From positions 11,125,001 through 11,189,000 of the forward strand of contig NC_056425.1 in NCBI RefSeq assembly GCF_905147365.1: 64,000 nt of DNA, in the 5' to 3' direction. Below the pieces are notes generated by a model. It did no database searches. It saw nothing but the letters and a program-made list of their open reading frames with translations, and was not told the origin of the DNA. This DNA is from Aricia agestis. Lineage: Eukaryota > Arthropoda > Insecta > Lepidoptera > Lycaenidae. Positions within the stretch are counted from its first letter, which is position 1. Each line of letters begins with the position of its first letter. Below, piece after piece: positions 47,317 through 58,102 of the stretch. A program made the translations under genes and the position numbers.

Positions 47317-48608
47317 CGAGGGCTGCTATTTATGTATCCGGAATTAAAAAAAGAAACAAACATATATCATTTAATATGGTTTTATTGCTTTTCAAAATAT
47401 TCGCCGCGATGATCGACACACTTTTGCATACGCTGGAACCAATTTTCATAGCACTTTTTCCATTCTGATTGAGGTATCTCCAAAACGTGCATTTTGAACG
47501 CATCAACAGCCTCTTCGCGGCTCGAAAAACGTTGACCACGTAATTTGTTCTTCGCGTATGGAAATAAAAAGAAATCGTTAGGTGCCAAATCAGGGCTGTA
47601 CGGCGGATGACCAGTCAATTCGATCTTTTGACCCTCCAAAAACTGAGTTGTTTCAGCTGAGGTGTGACAGCTAGCATTGTCGTGATGTAATATGATTCTG
47701 CGTTGTCGGTTGTCCTTTCTTATTTCTTCAAAGACTTCTGGTAAACAAATGGTCGTATACCATTCAGAATTAACCGTTTTACGATTCTCTAATGGCACTG
47801 TAGCCACATGTCCATTAATTCCAAAAAAACAGGCGACCATTTGCTTCAAAGTATTTATTGCACGAGTAACTTTTGTTGGTTTCGGCTCATCTTGGAACAC
47901 CCACACCGTTGACTGTTGTTTAGTTTCGGGGTCATATGCATAGATCCAAGATTCATCACCTGTGTAGATATTATAAACGGCTTTTGACGTACCACGGTTG
48001 TATTTTTTTATCATTTTTTTGCACCAATCGACACGAGCCCGTTTTTGATCGATTGTTAAGTTGTGCGGAATCCAACGCGAACATATTTTTTTTATAGCCA
48101 AATGTTCGTGTAATATCTTATGTATGCTCGTCATACTTATGCCTAAGGACGCCTCTATCTCGCGATATGTAACATGACGATCACGCATTATTAGTTCCCG
48201 CACAGCATCTATATTTTGTGGGACAACAGCTGTTTTTGGGCGACCTTCTTTATTTTCATCCGTGAGCATAGACCGCCCACGATTAAACTCACTGTACCAG
48301 TGATAAACAGTGGTTTTTGATGGTGCTTCATCTCCAAAAGTTGCGGTGAGTTGAATAAAGCACTGTTGTTGATTTAGCCCATGCCGAAAATCGTAGTAAA
48401 TCATTGCACGAAAATGTTCACGCGTTAAATCCATGGCAAATGAAGACACGCAATTTTCAAAATGACGCCACAATGGAAAAATAATTGACAGTCACGTGAA
48501 ACAAAATGTATTCTTCAACCAAAGAGTTCTATTTTCAAATGTTGTAATTACTTTTTAAATATTGTTCTTGTAAGTGGCCAGTTCCGGATACATAAATAGC
48601 AGCCCTCG
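47317..48608 (-). mobile_element. mariner transposon, apparently intact
   Basis: 1292 bp with TA duplication (47315-47316 / 48609-48610) and perfect 27-nt inverted ends beginning CGAGGGCTGCTATTTATGTA. Encodes a full-length transposase on the minus strand. Inserted in the LINE endonuclease. Confidence 0.93.
47382..48473 (-). CDS. mariner transposase (DD34D)
   Basis: An uninterrupted frame of 363 codons from the first ATG (48473). The more likely start is the ATG at 48434 (MDLTREHFRAMIYYDFRHGL), giving about 350 residues, the normal mariner size. The N-terminal half holds two helix-turn-helix regions (GDEAPSKTTVYHWYSEF; VTYREIEASLGISMTSIHKI), then the mariner linker WIPHNL (134-139). The catalytic triad is D173 (YTGDESWIY), D265 (LHHDNASCH) and D300 (YSPDLAPNDFFLF), with exactly 34 residues between the second and third Asp. 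It cuts and pastes the element at TA sites. No stop, frameshift or missing catalytic residue was seen, so it may be recently active. Confidence 0.95.
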   Translation of the reverse strand: MWRHFENCVSSFAMDLTREHFRAMIYYDFRHGLNQQQCFIQLTATFGDEAPSKTTVYHWYSEFNRGRSMLTDENKEGRPKTAVVPQNIDAVRELIMRDRHVTYREIEASLGISMTSIHKILHEHLAIKKICSRWIPHNLTIDQKRARVDWCKKMIKKYNRGTSKAVYNIYTGDESWIYAYDPETKQQSTVWVFQDEPKPTKVTRAINTLKQMVACFFGINGHVATVPLENRKTVNSEWYTTICLPEVFEEIRKDNRQRRIILHHDNASCHTSAETTQFLEGQKIELTGHPPYSPDLAPNDFFLFPYAKNKLRGQRFSSREEAVDAFKMHVLEIPQSEWKKCYENWFQRMQKCVDHRGEYFEKQ

Positions 48609-51529
48609 TAATCATCTAGATCCCAATAATTGTTCTAACTACACTAACGGATCGGAGCTAACCGATTTCATAAATTTTAATGGACTAAAACAGTATAATC
48701 ATGTTCTTAACTATAAAGGTAATATCTTGGATCTAATATTGTCTAGTTCTACTGTTAAAAGCGTACAAATTAGCAATAATGCCGTTATTGGCAATACTGA
48801 TCCGGCTCATCCAGCACTAGAATTTACTATAAGTGTAGAAGCAAATAAATTTCTAAATAAAAACAATACGCGTAGATTTAATTATTTTAAAGCTAATTAT
48901 ATAACCATAAATGAAAGATTAGCTGATATTGACTGGGATAATGTTTTTAAGAATGTTACTGATGTAGATTCTATGACTGAAATTTTTTACTTTAAATTAA
49001 ATGACTTAATCGAGAAACATGTACCGAAACGTACTTTAAATAACAAAAAGAATTCATATCCTATTTGGTTCGGCCACGATCTAATTCGACTCCTCAAGGA
49101 AAAAAACAAATTTAGAATTCGCTTTAAAAAATACCAGAACCCTCGAGATCGGTTATCTTTTGAATTGCTGAGGGATCGATGCAAGAATCTACAAACACTA
49201 CAATATAAACGATATATGGAGAGTATGGAGACGTCTATACAATCTAACCCTAAAACATTCTGGGCTTACGTTAAGTCGAAAAAACAATCAATTACTGGTA
49301 TCCCCTCTTCTATGTTCTTGGCTGATAGCACTGCCTCAAATGGCCACGACATCTGTAATTTGTTTGCAAACAATTTTTCAAATTCCTATAACACCATCAC
49401 ACGGAGTGACTCGGAACCAGACAAAGAATTTGACCAAATTAATACAAATTGTTTAAATCTAGTATCTATTACCCATTCTGAAATTCACAAAGCTCTAATC
49501 AAATTGGATATAAAAAAAGGCGCGGGTGCCGACGGTATTCCACCAATTTTTATTAAACACTGTGCTAAGTGTCTCTCGGCACCACTATTTCACATTTTCA
49601 ACTATTCTTTAAAAAGTGGCAACTTTCCAAAAGTGTGGAAGCATGCCCACGTTTTGCCACTTCACAAAGATGGTGACAGGTGCAATATTAAAAACTATAG
49701 GCCTATCTCTATTCTGCCGACTTTCGCTATGGTCTTTGAAAAATTAGTTTACCCTGCGCTTTCCTGGCATGTGAAACCTTACATCTCTGATAATCAGCAC
49801 GGTTTTTTCAATAACAGATCTACAACAACTAATATGGTATCTTTTATTGACAGTCTGATGGACTCTGTCGATGCTGAAAATTATGTTGATGTAATCTATA
49901 CGGATTTCAGCAAAGCATTCGACAGAGTCCCCCACGATGTGCTCTTGATTAAGTTGCACAGATTTGGATTCGGAGGCCCTATGTTGCGCTGGCTTAGATC
50001 TTACTTACGAGGTAGAACCTCAACTGTAATTGTCAATGGATATAAATCAGTCCCTTTTGCAACACAATCCGGAGTTCCACAAGGTTCTCGGTTGGGACCT
50101 CTGCTTTTCAATATTTTTATAAACGATATATGCATGTGTTTTATTTATACCAAATTTTACCTCTTTGCAGACGATCTTAAAATTGTTAAAACAATTACCT
50201 CACTTCAAGATACGCTTGAACTCCAAAGTGATTTAGATAACTTATCCATATGGTGTAAAAATAATCTAATGAGCTTAAATTCTAGTAAATGTTATCACAT
50301 GCGCTTTTCCCGCAAAATAAAGCTCCTACATACTGTTTACAAAATCAATAATTATCCTCTCTCTCAAGTTCGAAAAATACGTGACCTTGGTATAACTTTG
50401 GATTCAAAACTGCAAATGAATAGACACGTTAATAGCATTGTCTCCCATAGCTTGAAAACACTAGGATTTATAAAACGTAATGCTGCTGACTTTCATAATC
50501 CACTCACAATAATCACTTTATACTATGCATTAGTTCGCAGCAAACTAGAGTACTGCAGTCCTGCATGGAACCCCCATTACGCTGTCTATTCCAATCGCAT
50601 TGAACGAGTACAAAAACGCTTTTTATGGTATTTATCCTTTAAGCAGGGCTTAGCAAAAAAATTGCCACATTATAAAGACAGACTTGATTACTTTCGGATG
50701 GTTTCGCTTCATGATCGTAGACAGTATTTCGATCTAATTTTCCTGCACAAACTTGTAAACGGCACTATTGATAATAAAGAACTCCTGAAACGAATAAAAT
50801 TAAATGTACCAAATCGTTTACCAAGAAAAAATAAATACAAACCTTTTTACATTAAATCAGCCAAAACTAATTTGGGTCAATTTTCGCCGATTAAAAGGAT
50901 GTGCAGTTCTTATAACAGTTTGTCAAATACTAAGGATACTTGTATCTTCTCAAATAAATTGGCTAAGTTTAAAAAATTTATTGTTAGTTTGTCGCGTTAG
51001 GTTGTTAATGATGTTTAACTTTTTAAGCTACATACAATTTTGTTTTGTTTTTGTGTTAACCCTTCTCTGTTCTTTTCTTTCTCACATTGTGGCTTGTTTA
51101 TATGTGATTATTGCTTATTTATTGCCATTTTAGATCCATCATAGTTATTAGATCTTAAGATAATGTGTGTAAGATTTGTGCATGTAGAACTACACCTGTA
51201 ATTTAGGAAACATTAATCTTTATTCTACAATTGCATGTTTTCTTGTCAAGATCTTTTCTAATGTATTTCCTTGTTGGTGTGTCAAAGAAATAAATAAATA
51301 AATAAATAAATTTATAGAGAGTGAGTAAAGTATGAATTGTAGACTGTAGTAGGTAAAGTCAACTTGCCCCCCCCTGCGCCATCGGCTGGCGACGCCCTTG
51401 ACGGAAACTTTAAATACTAATAAAAAGATTGATCTAAGCCTTGTTTAAAACTAACATTAAAAAATGTAGAGTTACTAAAAACAGTATTGAAGAATGTAGA
51501 GTTAATGGATTCCGATTGTTGTGTTCCTA

Positions 51530-51627
51530 ACTAGTAAGTAGTAAGTAAGTAGTAAGTATTAAGACTTGACACCAACGTAAATTTGCATTAATTTACGTTG
51601 GTCTCAAGTCTACTTAATACTTACTAG
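51530..51627. repeat. Hairpin repeat
   Basis: ACTAGTAAGTA...AGTATTAAG..ACTTGA..CCAACGTAAAT pairs with ATTTACGTTGG..TCAAGT..CTTAATACTTACTAGT. Loop of a few nt. Confidence 0.75.
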
Positions 51628-51722
51628 TAAATAATGTAGTATACACAGTTAGTGGCGTTAAACAGAAATAGAATGTAGAGTAAAGAGTAGGAATAGAAGG
51701 CTGCAGATTTTTGCATAATATA

Positions 51723-53313
51723 CACTTGCGTGCAAAAAAATCAACCCACCCCGCGCATTTCTGTTCAAGTCGCTTCATCTTAAAAAGTTATAGTTATTTA
51801 TTATTTCTTTTTATTAATAATGCGAGTTAATATGATAGGGAATGTGTACGTTTACTCTACATTTTCTAAAACCAACTTGCTTGACTACAAACGACACAAA
51901 TCACTAAGCACCCCCATCACTCAGTTTTTTAATCGTTAATTGAACGGTTTTGTTCTGTATAAAAAATCGGTCAAATCTTATTGTTTTTGTTTTGTCTCGA
52001 TTTTTATTGATTAATTGTTCATTTAACTTCATTTTAAACGTAATTTCTTTGTGGCAAAATGGATATTACTCCGAATAAAGCCTCTCAAGAGTTGTGGCTA
52101 GAAGTCTTAATTTAAGTCGAACTTCGGTTACAAGAGTATACCGAAGTATTCTAGAGACTCTAAACTTTATCATGCGACCATGTTCAGGAAGAGATTGGGC
52201 TACATTTGAACGTGATGACCGTTTTAAGATGTCAACGTCCTTGCGGAATCGACATCTCATTTCAGTTCAAGTGCAACGACGGCCAAGAGAAGTCCGATGA
52301 GTTAACAGTGATTGAGTAGACTGTACGACGAAGACTTGCAGGCAGCTGTTTGACTTCACAAAAACTCGCTAACGGTCCAAAATTAGCCCCAGCACACAGT
52401 CAAGTGCAGCTTAGTTTCGCACGTTCTCATGTTGATTTTTCATTGGAGCAACGGCGGGTCGTGCTCTTTTCTGATGAAAGCTAAATCAGTCTTTATGGTA
52501 ACGATGGTCGCAGAAAAGCATACCGTAGATAAGGAGAATGATTTGCGCAGGCGTGTATTGACGAAAGGCTTCCATTTGGTAGGTGTTCTGGGACTGTATG
52601 GGGCGAGATTTCTTTTGATGCATAAACCAATCTTGAGTTCGTACCCGGGCCGCGCCTTGGCACTTTGAGTACCTATCGCTACATTCAGGGCGTACTGGGA
52701 CAACATGCGGTGCCATGTGCTGGTTTTGTTGATGAAGGTTACATATTGATGTAGAACAATGCTCGACCGCACGTTGCTGCGAAAGTTCGTCAATATCTCT
52801 CCGACGTCGAAATTTCGGGTTTGGACTGGCCAGCAAGGAGTCCTAACCTTAATCCTATTGAGCACCCATGGGGAGAACTCAAAAGGAGGGTCAGGGCCCG
52901 GACTCTTGCCGCAGATACCCTTCAGGACCTCCGGGTGGCTGTACAAGAAGATCGGCATAGTATCGCTCAGGAGTTCATCATAACTTTGATAAGGTCAAGG
53001 AAAACCCGGATGGAAACCTCAATTAGGGTAATGGGTGGCACTACGAGCTATTGAAATCAATTTGTTAGTGTTTTTTACAAGAAAGATGTCATTAATCGCC
53101 TACTGAAATTTTATGCCAAACTGACCGGTTTTTGTTTTAAGGCTGTAGAATTAGTAAACAATTTACAGTTACAATAACTATAGCATTAATTAAATCCTTA
53201 TTGTACTACCTTTAAAACGATACCAACATTTATTTAATACTAATTATGTTTCTTGAGTTATTACCGTTTGAATCATAAGAAGAGAGGTGGGTCGATTTTT
53301 TTGCACGCAAGTG
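51723..53313 (+). mobile_element. Tc1-like transposon, degenerate
   Basis: TA at both borders (51721-51722, 53314-53315). Inverted ends of about 28 nt (CACTTGCGTGCAAAAAAATC / GATTTTTTTGCACGCAAGTG). 1591 bp, with a broken transposase inside. Confidence 0.88.
52060..53055 (+). pseudogene. Tc1-like transposase, multiply broken
   Basis: Plus-strand fragments in several frames: MDITPNKASQELW-type start, then an N-terminal helix-turn-helix (LNLSRTSVTRVYRS), a VVLFSDES block (first catalytic Asp, followed by a stop), NNARPHVAAKVRQYL (second Asp replaced by Asn in this copy), and GLDWPARSPNLNPIEHPWGE (the Tc1 'DLNPIE' block with catalytic Glu). The C-terminal part to 53055 is open. Antisense frames over this region are shadows. 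Dead copy. Confidence 0.85.
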
Positions 53314-53315
53314 TA

Positions 53316-53963
53316 GTTACCTACGTTTAAAGACAACAGTGTAGAACGAGTAGTTATACATATTGAAATATTAGTAACGTAATATAAAAATAGCAATGCA
53401 AAATTGGTAGCAACAATGAATGAAGTATAAATCATGCAAAATAGAAATTTGGTTACTAAACATGAATACGTTATACGTAATGTAGAATATATTTTATGTA
53501 GAATACAGATAGTAGTTTAAAAAGTAGTAGTGTAAATCAAAGTAGACAATTTTAAAGACGTAGTAAAGGTTAGGATATACGGTAGTGGTAAACGTTTATT
53601 TCATTAGAGGTATATTAAGTCTGAAGAGTTAGAGGCCTAGGAAATACTTTGCTATTTAAAAATATAAGGCATGGAAAATAATTTTTGGAACAGAAGTCAG
53701 TAATAATTCACAAGGTGTACGAGTATAATATTTAATAAAAAAATAAAAAAATATTGTCAAAACATTTTATTCATAAAATATAGGTCTATAACTTTAAATA
53801 ACTAATTTATATATTACGTTTGGATTCTTGGTCAACTTATAATATCTACCAACGTACGGACACACACAGATCCAGATTATCACATTTCGACCGTATTCCT
53901 TGACAGTAGAGTTTAATATTTTGTAGTCCTTGCCGTGCTACTCAAGTCTACCGATTTATCTAC
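53316..53963. other. 3' region of EcKinase-like 5
   Basis: No other gene seen. A minus-strand poly(A) signal lies at 53766-53771. Confidence 0.45.
53766..53771 (-). terminator. Poly(A) signal AATAAA, EcKinase-like 5
   Basis: TTTATT on the plus strand, 193 nt beyond the stop codon. Confidence 0.55.
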
Positions 53964-56900
53964 TCATTCGAATGCTCCCAATTTGAAGCAATCGTTGACA
54001 ATTCCTCTGAACCTTTGTGCATACAGTTCTGTTGGCTCCAGTATGAAATCTTCGAGGTCCCCATCAACTCTCGGCGCATTCTGAGCTTCTACAGTTATTA
54101 TTGGTAAAATTATAACACCAAGAAGTACAGCAAAAGGCAACACCTGGAAATATACAAGATCTTTGACATTTGTCTCAGTTTTGAGCTAGTTTAATTTAAA
54201 TAACATGGATAAGTTCCAAATAATGCAGTACGAATCTTATGAAATTGTTTTGAAAATGTTTCATTAACACTTCAGTATGACTTACATCGAAGTGATAATG
54301 AATCCTTCAAGACGTTCATATAAGTCGTATTGGGTAGATAGTAGACACTAGTACGACATTTTAGATAGTCGGGAACCACTTTGCTTTTACATTATAGGTT
54401 AACGTGGTTTTGGTTATATCGCCTATTATTCCTTATTTCTGGAGAAAAACCGGCCAAGTGCGAGTCGGACTCGCGCACCGAGGGTTCCGTACAAACCTGC
54501 AAGGTTTACAAAGTTCGTTCATCACGACAATCGAGTCATAACTATGGTATTTTTATTGCAAATACCTCTACGCGTTTATGAGGAAATGGGTAGTAAGTTT
54601 AAAATTATTAAAAAAATATATATTATGTGATGTAACTAAAAATTTATTAGATTCTGAGTTCACGGGAAGCATCCTGTAGGTTTTGATTCCCTTGCAAGTG
54701 TCGAAAATTTGCGGCATAAACGGCTGTATCTTTTGATTGCGTTGGCTTAGAAGTTTGATTTTTTCACAGCTTCAAGGGACAGTAGACCTGAGTAATTGAT
54801 ATAAATTTCAGCTTCATACCTCCACGCGTTCCTGAGAAAAAGGGTCTTGACAGACGGACGGACGGACAGACGGACAACAAAGTGATCCTATAAGGGTTCC
54901 GTTTTTTCCTTTTGAGGTACGGAACCCTAAAAATGAAGACTGAAGTGACTGTAGTTTATTAGCATTTTGGTTTTACTTTATGTATGACTGTAGTTGAAGG
55001 ATTGCAAGTCATTGCAATAAATACCATTTCCTTTATAATTACAGACACAATACCGACTACCACATGCAAGTATGATACAAAGGAAATAATTATGATATGT
55101 AACATACCTAGTGTGTTGAAAAATATTATAATATGAATTTCTGTAATATCATGACTCTCAGAAAATATGGAGAAATAAACGTCAACCCCCTTATTGGACT
55201 GAAGCTGGAGTTCTGAGAATTCGTCAATTGGTTTGTTCTACATAATAGACAAAAACAAAAACGCTGAATGTTCAAAACCTAATTTGTTAGACGCTAGTTA
55301 ATTAGGCTTATATCCTACTAGGTAACCTACTTGTGTTTAGTTTGTGTGTTCGTTGTTGAGTGTTCTCATCAAACACGCCAACTTATTAACGAATTCTAAA
55401 GCCAGCTGTACACATCAAGAATGCATTGTGCCAACATATACGGAGTCTTGTTCCCAACTTACGGCCAATGTATGCTACACGTAGGCCCAATGCGCTGGCT
55501 CGATGCGTTTGTCCAATGTGTACAGTATCGACGATGACTTTAAGATATTCTTTAGAATTAAGATTGATAGACAACCTATAGATAAGTAGGTCTTCGACCG
55601 TAGTAATGATACCCCTGTTTGGTGTCCGACCTTGCTGCAAAGATTGTACTGTAATGTAAAAGGTGTAGAGTGTAGACGCTGTCACCTTTTCCAAAGTTCC
55701 TACATATCTACCTAAAACGATGTAGCAGAAGAATGCTTGTGTAGTGCACTAGTGCCACAGTTTACACATCATTTAAAAATAGGTAATAAACTTTTTCAAC
55801 TATCCCTTATGACCCTACTAGATCGAGTTCCAACTCAGCGAGAATAACTATCTGCTTCAACAATAGCCAGCAAACAAGATCCCTAGATAGTCCGGCGAGA
55901 AGCATCAAACAACTGTCTAGAAATAAGTTGGGTACCTTCTGAACAATAAACAAAATATTATAGGTACCTGTTTGATGTCACTATCAAACTTCTCTTTCGG
56001 GTACACGTCGACTGGCTCAATATCCAGCCTCCTCAAAGCCTCTTCCAAGCTGGAGTAGTAGTGATCTAGAAGCTTTTGGTAATATCTATCCCTGAAGGCT
56101 TCATCAGATCCAAGGAAGATGAAGTATATGAGATCGGAGGCTGGACATCCACCGTATACCGTTTGGAAATCCACGGTGTGAACTGTTAAATTTTCACCCT
56201 GAAAATACAGAATTTAAATTATACAAATCATGAACATGGCTGTACATTTAAATGATTAAGGACGAAGAGGATGGTGCAAGTGTAAATGTTCAAAACGGAA
56301 ACTAGAAGTATCCTACAGAGGTTATAGGTTACAAACTTCTGTGTTATATCAGTATTTGTGTTCGAGGCTCGATTTTCATAAAGTATCGTTGATACATCTA
56401 CATAATCGTTAGCTAAGTATAATCAAAGCTATGACCTTCCTTATCAATCGGAATAAAAGATAGAAAACATTACATCGATCAACAAAAACATAACACCTTG
56501 ACCATTATTTCGTAATACGAAAGATTTTGTTGTAATATTGTCATTTAATTATTTGGTGTCGAGGAGAATTGTAAATCTAACATAAACTACTACTTTGTAC
56601 TAAATACGTACTTACTAATTAAATTTAAGTCAATTAATGGGAGGTTTACGATATAGGTAATAGATAATATTATCATGTTTCACCACTTTCTGATAAAGTG
56701 CCTAATAGGCTATTCACAACTTTTTTGACAGATTCTCCATACTTGATCTGTCAAGTTAATTGATGGATAGCCTTATCAGGAAGTGGTGAAACAGGCCCTT
56801 AGTCTTACAGCCGAAAAATCTAATAAATAGCAGACGGATAGAAGTTTCGTATTATCAGTCGTGTTTAATCATTTCTACAAATCACGTCTTATTATCATTT

Positions 56901-57926
56901 CATTTCTCAGTATTAGATCAGTTGTAATAATATTATATATTTCACCATTTAAACGTAATATTGAAAAAAGAACTAATTTATTGTGCAACCGTTAAACCGG
57001 TTGAAATGTAGAACACTGCAAATTATGGGAATTGGAGCCTTATTGCACGGGTGCAGTTGAATGGAATAACTGCATATAAAATTCTGCGTTTTCCTTACAG
57101 TATAACTGATGTGTCTCTATGGTTGATAAGTACTTTCGTTATGAATATTTGATAATATCAATACTCTCATTTACATATTTTGTTTCTCGTAGTTCTTATT
57201 ATTCGCAGTTTCTCGATATACATAACAAATAAAAGTAGGTCAAAGTTAGTACCCTGAGGTACTCCGAAAAAATTATCAGATCCCATATATTTTCGATACT
57301 ATTTTGTTAAAGACTGTTAAAAGATTATAAAAGTAATACTAGATTTAGCTACCTCTGAGCTAAACCAAAAGCACATTTAAACAGTTTGCAACGGAATAAC
57401 TAATCAGTAACTTTTGAAATCATCTGTTTAAAGTAAGTTATTAATTCGCAACTTCTGACGCAAATGCAAATTAATATCATAAATCGTAGATGACTTTTTT
57501 TGCTAATCAATCACAGTCAAGTTCAAAACAATTTTGTGACTATCCTCGCCTCGTTATGCCTCGTCATTATCTTACCGGTTTTAGGAGTTTTTTTTGAAAC
57601 TACAAATTAGTTCATTATAAGATGGTAGTAATTAGTAAATATAGTTTATCGGACCCACATTAATATTATGAAAACCAACACAGAGGGTATACTTTGTGTA
57701 TTACAGCACATGATGCATAAAAGGTCACCTAAAATTGAACAGTGTTGTGTTCTGTGGATGAACGAAGATATCACGTTATTATAACTAGCTGTTTGACCAA
57801 GCTTTGCTCGGTATCCGATGAAAATGACATTTTCTAGAAATGATTCCTAGCTAGATCGATTTATCGCCCCCGAAACCCCCTATATACTAAATTCATGAAA
57901 ATCGTTCCGTTATGTATGTATATGTA

Positions 57927-57986
<60 letters not shown>

Positions 57987-58028
57987 TACATATATATACA
58001 TAACTTACATATATATATAATACACTTG

Positions 58029-58102
<74 letters not shown>

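Larger units (their letters stand above)
47004..51000 (+). pseudogene. LINE endonuclease-reverse transcriptase, interrupted
   Basis: Part 1 (47004-47316) encodes the middle of an APE endonuclease: SGGGVLVAVKKSIPSER and LIVGDFNMPQVTW. Part 2 (48611-51000) encodes the rest of the endonuclease and a full reverse transcriptase: KKGAGADGIPPIFIKHC, NYRPISIL, DNQHGFFNNRSTT, YTDFSKAFDRVPHDVL, SGVPQGSRLGPLLFNIFIND, FADDLKI with the catalytic Asp pair, and a C-terminal LEYCSPAWNPHY block, ending in TAG. Across the mariner the two parts are in one frame once the mariner and one TA are removed, so the only defects seen are the 5' truncation and the insertion. Enzymatic activity is not expected from the split copy. 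Confidence 0.88.
47004..51311 (+). mobile_element. 5'-truncated LINE (CR1/Jockey group), split by a mariner
   Basis: Starts inside the endonuclease domain at about 47004, is interrupted by the mariner at 47317-48608, and ends in a 3' UTR with an (AAAT)n tail at about 51290-51311. It sits in the middle of a hAT-type MITE. Confidence 0.85.
46808..51400. mobile_element. hAT-type element containing a LINE and a mariner
   Basis: An 8-bp duplication ACGGAAAC (46800-46807 and 51401-51408) flanks perfect 15-nt inverted ends CAAGGGCGTCGCCAG. Further inside, GTCGACTTTACCTACAATTC (about 46966) is inverted at about 51331-51363. The hAT part itself is only ~290 nt, non-coding and non-autonomous; the rest is the nested LINE (47004-51311). 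The 8-bp duplication and CA..G ends are hAT hallmarks. Confidence 0.85.

Noticed and set aside
52440..52958. 172-codon minus-strand frame
   Set aside because: Antisense of the Tc1-like transposase relic; plus-strand fragments match transposase blocks.
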